DNA of 64,000 nucleotides, from NCBI GenBank assembly GCA_964535305.1, contig CAZHTF010000002.1:68666-132665 (forward strand), in the 5' to 3' direction. The translations under genes and the position numbers were made by a program. Of this stretch, positions 1-8,614 are shown piece after piece (the first letter of the stretch is position 1; each line of letters starts with the position of its first letter). The notes under the pieces were generated by a model. That model had not been told where the DNA came from. It saw only the letters and a list, made by a program, of their open reading frames with translations, and ran no database searches. Source of the DNA: CAZHTF01 sp964535305. GTDB taxonomy: Bacteria > Planctomycetota > Phycisphaerae > UBA1845 > Fen-1342.

Positions 1-858
1 GACGAAAAGCGGCGCCAGCAGCAAGGCGGTGCCCTTCGTGGACAGCATCAGCCCGGCGGCGACGCCGCTGATCACGATCAGGCCGCTGCTTGCCCGCTGT
101 GCGGCGCGCAGCATGAGAAACAGGCTGGCGGCGACAGTCCAGGCGAAGAGCAGGTCGATCTGCGTGCTAGTGGATTGCAGCAGCGGCTGCGGCATCAGGC
201 AGATCAGCAGCCCCGCCAGCAACGCCGCCCGCCGGCGCACGCGCAGCGCGCGGGCCAGGCCGTACACACATGGCAGCAGCCACACCCACGAAAGGAGCTG
301 CACGAACCCGGCCAGGTAATCGCCGCGCACGAAGATCAGCGCGTACATCTGCAGGATCGACGCACCGCGCGGGTAGTCGTTGTGCAGCGGATTGTGCGAG
401 GGGAAATCGGCCACCTGCTGATGCTGCATCCAGAACGCCGCCCGCGCCAGGTGGCAGGTCATCGCATCCCAGGTATTCGGCGGGACGTAGAGCACCAGGA
501 AGCTCGCGGCGCACAGCGAAAGCAGCGCCGCGCCACCTGCGATCATCAGTGGCGCGTAACGCCGCAGCAGTTGCAGAAAACGCCGCGGCTGACCTGCGGA
601 CCAGGGCCACAGCCGCGGCCGGCCGCGCCGCAGCCAGATGACCAGCGCCACGGTGGCGAGCGCGGCATGCAGGCCGGCGAGTGCGGCCGCCGACAGCCAC
701 GGCCGCAGCGAGACCAGGTGTGCCACGCCGACGGCCTGTGCGTACGCGAGCACGCCCAGGCCGACCAGCGCTTCGGCGCCCGGGCGCAGCCGCAGCAGAT
801 TTCCAATCGTCAGCGAAGCAAACAGCGTGCAGAGCAGCGTGAGCGCCAGCAGCAGCAT
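1..858 (-). CDS. Polytopic membrane glycosyltransferase, GT39/PMT-like (C-terminus beyond window)
   Basis: The frame from an ATG at 858 runs open to the window edge, giving 286 residues without the C-terminus. It has at least four hydrophobic helices in the first 120 residues, then a loop with NTWDAMTCHLARAAFWMQHQ, and further helices. That loop matches the 'W-D-A-M-T-x-H-x-x-R' motif seen in GT39/PMT-type glycosyltransferases that use lipid-linked sugars at the outer face of the inner membrane. The start lies 4 bases after the stop of the GT2 gene upstream and in the same frame, so the two are co-transcribed; a supplier of polyprenyl-phosphate sugar plus a user of it is a familiar pairing. 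The acceptor (protein, lipid or polysaccharide) cannot be told. Family assignment is by motif only. Confidence 0.72.
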   Translation of the reverse strand, partial: MLLLALTLLCTLFASLTIGNLLRLRPGAEALVGLGVLAYAQAVGVAHLVSLRPWLSAAALAGLHAALATVALVIWLRRGRPRLWPWSAGQPRRFLQLLRRYAPLMIAGGAALLSLCAASFLVLYVPPNTWDAMTCHLARAAFWMQHQQVADFPSHNPLHNDYPRGASILQMYALIFVRGDYLAGFVQLLSWVWLLPCVYGLARALRVRRRAALLAGLLICLMPQPLLQSTSTQIDLLFAWTVAASLFLMLRAAQRASSGLIVISGVAAGLMLSTKGTALLLAPLFV

Positions 859-864
859 CTTCGC

Positions 865-1746
865 CTATACGCGATGCTCGTGGGCAAGCGGCTCGGTGGC
901 GCGCGGCGGGGGGTGCGTGCCGCTCGAGGCGCGCTGCTGCGCCTCGGCGCTGACGCCGCTGGCGTGCAGTGCGTCGGCGCTGGCGCGCAGCAGTTCACGA
1001 GGTTCCGTGGCGGCGCGCTGCTGGCAAGCGCTGATCGCACTGAAGCGGATGCGGGCCAGCACGCGCAGGTACATCACGCCGTCGTGCCAGCGCACTTTCT
1101 TGCCCTCGGCCACGCTGCGCGGCTTGTAGCTGACGGGCAGTTCCTGGATTTTGTAGCCCAGCCGCAGCAGCTTGGCGGTGATCTCGGGCTCGATCTCGAA
1201 GCCGGTGGCGCGCAGCCTCAACCGGGCCGCCGTTGCCCGCGAAAGGATCTTGTAGCCACAAGCCATGTCCGTAAGACGTGCGGCGTAGAGCACGTTGGTC
1301 ACGCGCGTGAGGAACCAGTTTGCCCAGCGTGTCACCGCGGGGACGCTGCGATCGAAGCCCGCCTTGAAGCGCGAGCCGTAGACCACTTCTGCCTGCCCGG
1401 CGAGCACGGGTGCGACCAGTTTCGGCAGGTCGTCGGGATCCAGCTCCAGGTCGCCGTCCTGAAATGCCAGCACGGCGCCGTTGGCCAGGCCGATCCCGTT
1501 TCGCAGGGCGCCGCCTTTGCCGAAATTGGCCGGGCTGTGGAAGACGATACCGCGCACATCCGGCGGAAAGCGGTAGCGGTCGAGAATCTGGCGCGTTGCG
1601 TCGCTCGAGCCATCGTTCACGACCACGATCTCGGTCTTAGCGCGTTCGAAACGCAGCGCACACACCCGATCCAACACCTGCTGGATCGAGCGCTCCTCAT
1701 TGAACGCCGGGATGATGATCGAAACCACCTGCTCGGCCTGGCTCAT
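865..1746 (-). CDS. Family 2 glycosyltransferase, dolichol-phosphate mannosyltransferase-like
   Basis: A 293-residue GT-A protein. The nucleotide-sugar fold opens with SIIIPAFNEERSIQQVL, followed by EIVVVNDGSSDAT and GKGGALRNGIGLANGAVLAF, and has QDGDLELDP in place of the usual metal-binding D-A-D-L-E; VVYGSRF follows. These are hallmarks of DPM1/Alg5-like enzymes that move a sugar from a nucleotide donor to a polyprenyl phosphate on the cytoplasmic face. The ATG at 1746 is chosen because the family motif starts within 10 residues of it; a 40-residue upstream extension has no family resemblance. The C-terminal 70 residues are Ala/Glu-rich and lack membrane helices. It sits directly upstream of the GT39-like membrane enzyme, which could use its product. 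Confidence 0.85.
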   Translation of the reverse strand: MSQAEQVVSIIIPAFNEERSIQQVLDRVCALRFERAKTEIVVVNDGSSDATRQILDRYRFPPDVRGIVFHSPANFGKGGALRNGIGLANGAVLAFQDGDLELDPDDLPKLVAPVLAGQAEVVYGSRFKAGFDRSVPAVTRWANWFLTRVTNVLYAARLTDMACGYKILSRATAARLRLRATGFEIEPEITAKLLRLGYKIQELPVSYKPRSVAEGKKVRWHDGVMYLRVLARIRFSAISACQQRAATEPRELLRASADALHASGVSAEAQQRASSGTHPPPRATEPLAHEHRV

Positions 1747-1971
1747 ATACGCTCCGCGCCAACACCTCCAGTATCCGCGATTTGTAGCGAAATGGGAACC
1801 AAGCCACGGGAGCCCGGCCGCGAACGGCCCGCCGCCCACCTGGACATTTCTCGTCCTACAACGCATTCTGCGCGGTGCGCGTGACCTGCGCGCAGCGCCT
1901 GCGAGTAATCCTGCATGCGAGCCTGCCGTAGCGCTCGCATCAGCCGAGTCGCTCGTCGTTAGGAGAAAATC

Positions 1972-3621
1972 GTGAAGAAGATGATGACCCCACTGTCGCG
2001 GTTCTTACTCGCAGCGGCGGCGTGTCTGGGCAGCACGCTGGGCGCATCGGCCGCTGATACGAACTATCACGGTCCGTTGTGCTTTCCGAGCTGGCCAAAT
2101 TTCCAGAACGACTGCGGATCGATCGCCATCCCCGACCTGGGCAGCGCCAGCGTCTCGATCAACGTCCCGTTCGACCCGGCGGGAAACATCATCGCGCGGG
2201 TTGACGCACGCGTCTGGGTGCAACACACCTATCAAGGCGACCTGTCGTTCACGCTGACCGGCCCAGACGGCAACAGCGTGCTCCTGCAAGCCCGCGCTGG
2301 CGGCGGCGGATTCTCAGAGGATGACTTCGGCCGCTGGTACATCATCACGCCCCCGCCAACGCCCCAATTTCAGCCGGTCTATTACAGCGACCTGTCACTG
2401 AACGGACAGTACGACGCGCCGAACGTCGCGCCGCCCGGCTATCTGCACGCCCACGATCCCAACGCGATCCCGTTCATTCTGGGCACGTACTGGCAACCCT
2501 CGACACCGCTGTCGTCCTTCGTGGGTGGCAGCAAAGTCGGAACCTGGACGCTGACGGTCACCGACCACGCCGCCCAGGATGTCGGCGCGATCCGCTACTT
2601 TGGCCTGGTGATCAACAGTGTGCCGATCGCCGAGCCGCTCGCCGTAATCTCGGCCCCGCCGGCGTTCGACTGTATCTGTGCCGGCGCGACCATCAGCGGC
2701 ACCGCCGACGACCCGATCGGGCAATTCGTTCGCTACGACCTGGAGTATTCGGCCAGCCCGAACGGTCCTTGGACGCTGATCAACAGCAGCACTACGCCGG
2801 TCAACAACGGTCCGCTGGGCGCCTGGCCGCCGCTCGTCCCGGACGGTCTGTATTTCCTGCGGCTAACGACAATCAACGGCCTGAATTTAAGCCAGCAGTT
2901 CACCAGCGTGGTCCGCGCGTCCAGCGGCTTTGATACGGTCGCGGTTGTCTCGCCGGCGAACAACGGAATCGTCGGCGGCACGGTCTGCCTGAGCGGCACG
3001 GTCGACGACGAAGGCTGCTTCGACAGCTACACAGTGGATTACCGGCCGGCCGGCGCGCTGAACTGGACGCTGCTGACGACCAGCAACACGCCGGTGATCA
3101 ACAGCACGCTCGCTAGCATCAACAGCAGCACGCTGGCGGATGGCGACTATGACTTCCGCGTAACCGGCGCGACGCGCTGCGGGCAGTTGCGCTCGCAAAC
3201 GCTGCGCGTCACCGTCGACAACTCCGCGCCGATCGCCACCATCACTTCACCCACCAATTGCAGCACGCGCGGCGGCGTGGTCGCCATTAGCGGCACCGCC
3301 ACTGACGCGCACCTGTCCGGCTGGCTGCTGCAGTACACCGGCGGGGCCAGCAACGGCTGGGTGACGATCGCCAGCGGCAACGCGCCGGTGATCAACGGCG
3401 TGCTGGCCAACTGGAACACGACCGGCCTGCAGCGCTGCGCCTACACGTTGCGGCTGGTCGTCAGCGACCGGGCCGGCCTGGACTGTTCGGGCTATACGAA
3501 CGCAAGCGAGTTTGAGGTGTCGCTGAACATCGGTTGCACTGGCGACATCACGCAGGATGGCGCCGTGAACGAAGCGGACCTGGGAGCGCTGCTGGGCAAC
3601 TGGCAGGTGCTCTGCCCGTAG
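1972..3621 (+). CDS. Secreted P-domain protein with Ig-like repeats and dockerin-like C-terminus
   Basis: A 549-residue exported protein. A GTG start is used with AGGAG at 1961-1965. A signal peptide spans about residues 1-28 (ends GASAAD). Residues about 45-215 resemble the proprotein-convertase P-domain: IPDLGSASVSINVPF, HTYQGDLSFTLTGPDG, and GTWTLTVTDHAAQDVGAI. Three beta-sandwich repeats follow, each opening with a phrase like 'ISGTATD' and containing 'NTPVIN' (about residues 220-515). The tail has one Ca-binding-like repeat, DITQDGAVNEADLGALLGNW, bracketed by two cysteines and ending LCP. The P-domain here has no attached protease, so a binding or structural role outside the cell is likely. 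It is convergent with nusG and not part of an evident operon. Confidence 0.78.
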   Translation: MKKMMTPLSRFLLAAAACLGSTLGASAADTNYHGPLCFPSWPNFQNDCGSIAIPDLGSASVSINVPFDPAGNIIARVDARVWVQHTYQGDLSFTLTGPDGNSVLLQARAGGGGFSEDDFGRWYIITPPPTPQFQPVYYSDLSLNGQYDAPNVAPPGYLHAHDPNAIPFILGTYWQPSTPLSSFVGGSKVGTWTLTVTDHAAQDVGAIRYFGLVINSVPIAEPLAVISAPPAFDCICAGATISGTADDPIGQFVRYDLEYSASPNGPWTLINSSTTPVNNGPLGAWPPLVPDGLYFLRLTTINGLNLSQQFTSVVRASSGFDTVAVVSPANNGIVGGTVCLSGTVDDEGCFDSYTVDYRPAGALNWTLLTTSNTPVINSTLASINSSTLADGDYDFRVTGATRCGQLRSQTLRVTVDNSAPIATITSPTNCSTRGGVVAISGTATDAHLSGWLLQYTGGASNGWVTIASGNAPVINGVLANWNTTGLQRCAYTLRLVVSDRAGLDCSGYTNASEFEVSLNIGCTGDITQDGAVNEADLGALLGNWQVLCP

Positions 3622-3644
3622 CCAGGTCTGCGGGGCGGCCAGAT

Positions 3645-3660
3645 GCCGCTCGCGAGCGGC
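3645..3660. terminator. Perfect palindrome between convergent genes, possible terminator hairpin
   Basis: GCCGCTCGCGAGCGGC is a perfect 16-base palindrome lying between the converging 3' ends of the P-domain gene and nusG. It could fold on either transcript, but no U-tract follows on either strand, so the terminator role is an inference from position. Confidence 0.3.
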
Positions 3661-3762
3661 CGAAAGCGAAAGCGCGCGGGGTCGAGGCGAACGGGAATCG
3701 CCTCGGCCCTGCGTCGTTTTGGTGCAAGCGGATGCGCGATAAGATCGATTCGCAGCGCGGCG

Positions 3763-4356
3763 TTAGATCAGCTCGACCTGCCAATACTCGATTTCGATCG
3801 GCGTGGCGCGGCCGAAGATCGTGACGATGACGCGGACCATGCCCTTCTGCGTGTTGACTTCGTCCACCACGCCTTCGAAATTCTCGAACGGGCCTTCGCG
3901 TACCTTGACCTTGTCGCCCTTCTTGAAATTCACGTTTGCAAGCGTGGGGGCTTCTTCCGGCTTGACGGCGGCGGCCAGCATTTTCTCCACGTCGACCGGC
4001 TTCATGGGCGAGGGCTTGCCGCCCGAGCCGATGAAATCCCCGACGCCGCTGGTTTCCTTGATGACGAACCAGACGTTTTCTGGAACGCTGCCGTCGCGTT
4101 CGGTGGCCATCTCGACGAAGACATAGCCGGGATAGAGCTTGCGCATGTAAACCCGCGCGGCCCCCGCGCGGACGCGTTTTTCGCGCTGCGTGGGCACGAG
4201 GATGCGGCCGACGCGCTCCTCGAGATTCTCGATCTTGATCTTGCGCTCGAGCGCGTCGCGGACCTGGTCTTCGCGGTTGGAAGCGACCCGCAGCACGTAC
4301 CAGTGCATCCCGGGGCGGGTTGAGAGATCGCCGGTGCTGGAATCGGTCGCGGTCAT
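3763..4356 (-). CDS. nusG: Transcription termination/antitermination factor NusG
   Basis: A 197-residue NusG. The N-terminal NGN domain has WYVLRVASNREDQVRDALE and the characteristic KLYPGYVFVEM; the C-terminal KOW domain has KKGDKVKVREGPFENFEGVV. NusG binds RNA polymerase, increases processivity and links transcription to Rho or to the ribosome (NusE/S10). A 16-residue Ser/Thr-rich N-terminal extension precedes the core. The secE stop and the nusG start directly abut (TGA then ATG). It is the last gene of the tuf-rpmG-secE-nusG unit; unlike in most bacteria, rplK does not follow, as a secreted-protein gene converges on it. Confidence 0.97.
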   Translation of the reverse strand: MTATDSSTGDLSTRPGMHWYVLRVASNREDQVRDALERKIKIENLEERVGRILVPTQREKRVRAGAARVYMRKLYPGYVFVEMATERDGSVPENVWFVIKETSGVGDFIGSGGKPSPMKPVDVEKMLAAAVKPEEAPTLANVNFKKGDKVKVREGPFENFEGVVDEVNTQKGMVRVIVTIFGRATPIEIEYWQVELI

Positions 4357-4947
4357 TCAGCTGGCTCCATCACCGCCGCCGAACATGTATCCGAGCACGC
4401 TGCCGACCCGCAGGACGCCGATGCCATCGAAGAAGAGCATGAACGCGAGGTCAACCAGGAAGAGGATCGTGCCCAGCAGCAGGACGGTGATGATGACCAC
4501 GCGCGTCGCGCCGAAGACTTCGCGGCGTGTGGACCAGCTCACCTTCTTCATCTCGTGTTCGGTCGCGATCAGGAATTCGACGAAGCCGCGGTGCTGGCCG
4601 ACGTAATGGAAGATCAAGTAGCTGAGCCCCGCCAGCACGGCGACCGGGATCAGCATCCGCAGCCAGAGGCTGTCGGCGATGAAGGCGAAGCGGCGCAACT
4701 GGTCATGCAGGAAGCTGGCGGCCGCCAGCGCGATCAGCGCCGCGCCGACCGCAGTGCACCAGCGCACGGTGGCGCCTTGGCCGGGCAGGTAGAGCTGGAA
4801 GGGCTGGCCAGCCGGTTTGCGTGCGAGCGCGCGGCCGCCGGAGGGGCCGGGCAAAGCGCCCGCGGCGCCGTCGGTGTGCGTGGCTTCGGTGTCGTCGTCC
4901 TTTTCGGAGCTCAACACCGCGCCTCCTTTTTGATCGCGTTTCGACAT
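4357..4947 (-). CDS. secE: Preprotein translocase subunit SecE, N-terminally extended
   Basis: A 196-residue protein whose C-terminal part is SecE: an amphipathic segment FLIATEHEMKKVSWSTRREV (E-M-K-K-V-x-W-P-x-R type motif, here with Ser in place of Pro) followed by the conserved transmembrane helix. SecE clamps SecY in the protein-export channel. It is much longer than the roughly 65-residue Gram-positive form. An acidic low-complexity N-terminus (about residues 1-60) is followed by two extra hydrophobic helices around residues 65-85 and 95-115, as in the three-helix SecE of some Gram-negatives. It abuts nusG and lies downstream of tRNA-Trp. Confidence 0.93.
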   Translation of the reverse strand: MSKRDQKGGAVLSSEKDDDTEATHTDGAAGALPGPSGGRALARKPAGQPFQLYLPGQGATVRWCTAVGAALIALAAASFLHDQLRRFAFIADSLWLRMLIPVAVLAGLSYLIFHYVGQHRGFVEFLIATEHEMKKVSWSTRREVFGATRVVIITVLLLGTILFLVDLAFMLFFDGIGVLRVGSVLGYMFGGGDGAS

Positions 4948-4999
4948 TGCGGCTCCAGCTCGCGGGATCGGACGCCGCTCGTCCCGCCCGGTGGATCAA

Positions 5000-5072
5000 C
5001 AGGAGCGGAGGGAGTCGAACCCCCAACCTGCTGATTTGGAATCAGCTGCTCTGCCAATTGAGCTACGCTCCT
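5000..5072 (-). tRNA. tRNA-Trp (anticodon CCA)
   Basis: On the minus strand the acceptor arm AGGAGCG pairs fully with CGCTCCT. The D-stem GCTC pairs with GAGC, the anticodon stem CTGAT/ATCAG carries the loop TTCCAAA (anticodon CCA), and the T-arm contains GGTTCGACTC. The discriminator is G, as usual for bacterial tRNA-Trp. The 3' CCA is not encoded. It lies between rpmG and secE, the same place as in many bacterial tuf-rpmG-secE-nusG operons. Confidence 0.96.
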
Positions 5073-5094
5073 TCGCGTGCCGGTCAGGCGGCGG

Positions 5095-5262
5095 CTACTT
5101 GCGCTTGATCTTGTGGAGCGTGCGCTTGCGCAACCGCGGGCTGTATTTCATCAACTGGATCTTGGGTACGCCGCCGACGACGTTGATCGTCGTGCGGTAG
5201 TTGAGATCGCCGGTCTCGCCGCATTGCAGCCAGACCCACTCGCGTTTCTGCGCCTTGGCCAT
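5095..5262 (-). CDS. rpmG: 50S ribosomal protein L33
   Basis: A 55-residue ORF starting MAKAQKREWVWLQCGETG and ending with the L33 signature YSPRLRKRTLHKIKRK. L33 is a small protein of the large ribosomal subunit near the E site. Only one cysteine (the first of the four in zinc-binding L33) is left, so it is a non-zinc (C-minus) form. It lies between tuf and tRNA-Trp on the same strand. Confidence 0.95.
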   Translation of the reverse strand: MAKAQKREWVWLQCGETGDLNYRTTINVVGGVPKIQLMKYSPRLRKRTLHKIKRK

Positions 5263-5352
5263 GAGCCACCAATCCGATCCGCGACGCTCCGGCCGACCCG
5301 CCGCGCGAACGCATCCGCGTTCGGCGTGAATCAGCGCGCCGCCGCGCGGCTG

Positions 5353-6585
<1,233 letters not shown>

Positions 6586-6715
6586 TCGATGCTCTCCGAT
6601 GCCCACCGGCGGTTGTCGCGCCGGGAGTGACCCGAGCGGTCACGTTCCACTCGCAAGCCCGATGTTCGCCCGATTCATTCCGTTCCGTACTGCACCCAGA
6701 CCGCGACGCCCACAA

Positions 6716-6787
<72 letters not shown>

Positions 6788-6867
6788 GACGCGCGGCGCA
6801 ACTCCCAGACGCGAAGACTGCGCTCTTGAAGCGCAACGCGTTCGGCCGGCGCGAAGCCGGATTGAGC

Positions 6868-6895
6868 ATTGTATAAGCGGCCGATTCCTTGTCAA
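6868..6895 (-). promoter_or_regulatory. Strong sigma70-type promoter for tRNA-Thr/tuf operon
   Basis: On the minus strand TTGACA (6890-6895) is separated by 16 bases from TACAAT (6868-6873), close to the housekeeping consensus. Transcription would start near 6860, about 70 bases before tRNA-Thr. Position and strength fit a stable-RNA/translation operon. Confidence 0.72.
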
Positions 6896-7032
6896 AAGCA
6901 AAAATCAGCACGCCAGCTCCGCCGATGCGCCGCGGAGACATTCGCGCAACCAGCAGCACGCCCGCTGGTTATACTAGGAAAAGCAAGGAACGCGGCGTTC
7001 GCAGCGGCCCGCCGCGCCAATCGGGAGGCACC

Positions 7033-7530
7033 GTGTCGCTGGCTGACCTGCCGCATCGATTCCGCGATTCAACCAGCGACTGGCGTAGCCGGCTTCGCAC
7101 CTGGCGCAGCGACGTGCAAGCCGACCCCAGCCTGCTCTGGCGAACACCCGCAATCCGAATCACGCTCTGGATCCTCTTCGGCGGGCTGCTCTACTGGTCC
7201 GTCGCAAGCGGCGTGTCGACGATCTCCGGCGGCTTTGACGGTGACGCACAGCGCGAACGAACCGCCACGCTTTTCGTCGCCTGCACCGAGCCCGCCTGCC
7301 TGCATGCCGCCACCGTCACGCGGCCGATCTCATTCCGCGAGTGGCCGCTGACCTGCCAACGTTGTGGGAAAGCCAGCGTGCAGCGCGGCAAGCCCTGCGG
7401 CGATTGCCGCCGCTGGTTCGCGCCGGCAGACGCAGCGTGTCCGCATTGCGCCGCAGCCGCGAAGTTGCGGAAGCCCATCGAAAAGCCGCGCCGCTCGACC
7501 GATCCGGACGACGCCGAGGATGATTGGTAG
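7033..7530 (+). CDS. Membrane-anchored zinc-ribbon protein, function unknown
   Basis: A 165-residue protein from a GTG start, chosen because GGGAGG (7023-7028) sits just upstream; a longer frame from 6889 has no ribosome site. One transmembrane helix lies at about residues 41-62. The C-terminal part has four cysteine pairs: C84/C89, C108/C111, C122/C125 and C136/C139. These would form two zinc ribbons, the second two pairs resembling the 'double zinc ribbon' CGDCRRWF...CPHC. The tail is acidic. A TATACT element at 6970-6975 may be its -10 box. It diverges from the tuf operon. No function can be assigned. Confidence 0.65.
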   Translation: MSLADLPHRFRDSTSDWRSRLRTWRSDVQADPSLLWRTPAIRITLWILFGGLLYWSVASGVSTISGGFDGDAQRERTATLFVACTEPACLHAATVTRPISFREWPLTCQRCGKASVQRGKPCGDCRRWFAPADAACPHCAAAAKLRKPIEKPRRSTDPDDAEDDW

Positions 7531-7562
7531 ATCGCGTGTCGCGCGGTGCAGCAAGCGGCGCC

Positions 7563-7584
7563 GCCGCGTGACAGCCGCGTGACA
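7563..7584. repeat. Two tandem copies of an 11-bp unit
   Basis: GCCGCGTGACA occurs twice back to back in the 110-base gap between the convergent zinc-ribbon gene and apbE. No function is evident. Confidence 0.6.
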
Positions 7585-7639
7585 CGCTCGTCGCGGCCCT
7601 CTCGAAATCACGAATCATCCGCTGCTGCGTCGAGCAGGC

Positions 7640-8614
7640 TCACGCGGCGGGCGGCTCGAAAACCCGCAGTAGAATCTCCGTCGAATCCGCAGCCAATCGC
7701 GCCTGCCAGAGCGTCACGCGCTGCTGCGCTGCAAGATCCGTCAGCTCGGATTCGTCGAGCACCATCGCAGCGGTGGATAGTGCGTCTGCACAGGCGGCGC
7801 TCGGCGCAAGTGCCCACGCCCCGACGAATTCCACCGCCGCGACGCCGCTGCGCGGATCGATGATGTGCGGGCCATGCAGCGCTCGGCCCGAGCCGCCCAG
7901 CGCGGCATCGCGCAGCACGACATGCCCCAGAACCGCGGCCGGATCCAGCGGGTTTCGCAGCGCGACGCGCCAGCCGGCAGCGGCGCCGCTCGGCGCGCCG
8001 AGCGCGCGCACTGTACTGTCGCCGGAGCTGAGCAGCGCCGCGCGGATCGACCAATCCGTCAGCAACTGCAAGCCGCGGTCGACGGCAAAGCCCTTGCCAA
8101 TCGCGCCCAGGTCGAGCTGCACGCCAGCCGCTTCGATCGTGACGCTGCGGGCCGCCGCGTCGATCCGCACGGCGTGCATCATGCCGATCGGTGCCGTTGT
8201 CGCCGATCCGCGCTGGCCTGCATCGCGATCGCCGACGCCATCCGCGCCGCGTTGAGTGAGGTCAACGGCCGCGCCGCGCTGCGTCAGCCCGCCGACGCTG
8301 ACATCAAACGCGCCGCGCGTCACCTGGGTCAATCGCGCGGCGAGTTGCAGACACTCGAGCACATCTGGGCCGACGCGCGTCGGTTCGCCGACGCAGGCAC
8401 GATTGATTCTCGAAATGTCGCTATGCGGCACATAGCGGCTCAGCTCCTGCTCGAGCCGATCGACCTCCTCAAACGCGGCCCGCGCGGCGCTTGCGGCGTA
8501 CTCTGCCTGCTCGTCGGCGATCAGCAACCGCCAGGTGCACGCCATCGCGTCATGCGTGAACGCCTGCAGCCCGTGCGGCGCAGGCTCATACGCGATCGCC
8601 GGCGGGTTGCTCAC
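7640..8614 (-). CDS. apbE: FAD:protein FMN transferase (ApbE family)
   Basis: A 324-residue ApbE-like protein. Motifs in order: FEEVDRLEQELSRYVPHSDI and INRA, GAFDVSVGGLT, LDLGAIGKGFAVDR (the family's D-x-G-x-x-x-K-G motif), ALLSSGDSTVRALG, LHGPHIIDPRSG, and ACADALSTAAMVL (the conserved Ala-Asp-x-x-x-Thr). ApbE attaches FMN from FAD to a Thr of target flavoproteins in the periplasm. A GTG start at 8614 overlaps the stop of the upstream gene by 4 bases (GTGA). No signal peptide or lipobox is visible, unusual for the family. It is the last gene of the haem-protein operon, suggesting maturation of a flavin-bearing redox partner that is not encoded here. Confidence 0.88.
   Translation of the reverse strand: MSNPPAIAYEPAPHGLQAFTHDAMACTWRLLIADEQAEYAASAARAAFEEVDRLEQELSRYVPHSDISRINRACVGEPTRVGPDVLECLQLAARLTQVTRGAFDVSVGGLTQRGAAVDLTQRGADGVGDRDAGQRGSATTAPIGMMHAVRIDAAARSVTIEAAGVQLDLGAIGKGFAVDRGLQLLTDWSIRAALLSSGDSTVRALGAPSGAAAGWRVALRNPLDPAAVLGHVVLRDAALGGSGRALHGPHIIDPRSGVAAVEFVGAWALAPSAACADALSTAAMVLDESELTDLAAQQRVTLWQARLAADSTEILLRVFEPPAA

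Noticed and set aside
167..700. Minus-strand open frame of 177 residues, Arg/Ala/Pro-rich
   Set aside because: It is out of phase with the polytopic glycosyltransferase frame, whose translation shows clear helices and the NTWDAM motif.
175..1884. Long open frame on the plus strand, 569 residues
   Set aside because: It is antisense to the two glycosyltransferase genes, rich in Gln/Arg/His and has no family features.
4948..5352. Possible riboswitch or leader peptide near rpmG and secE
   Set aside because: The spacers contain only tRNA-Trp and short gaps; no known riboswitch core was recognised.
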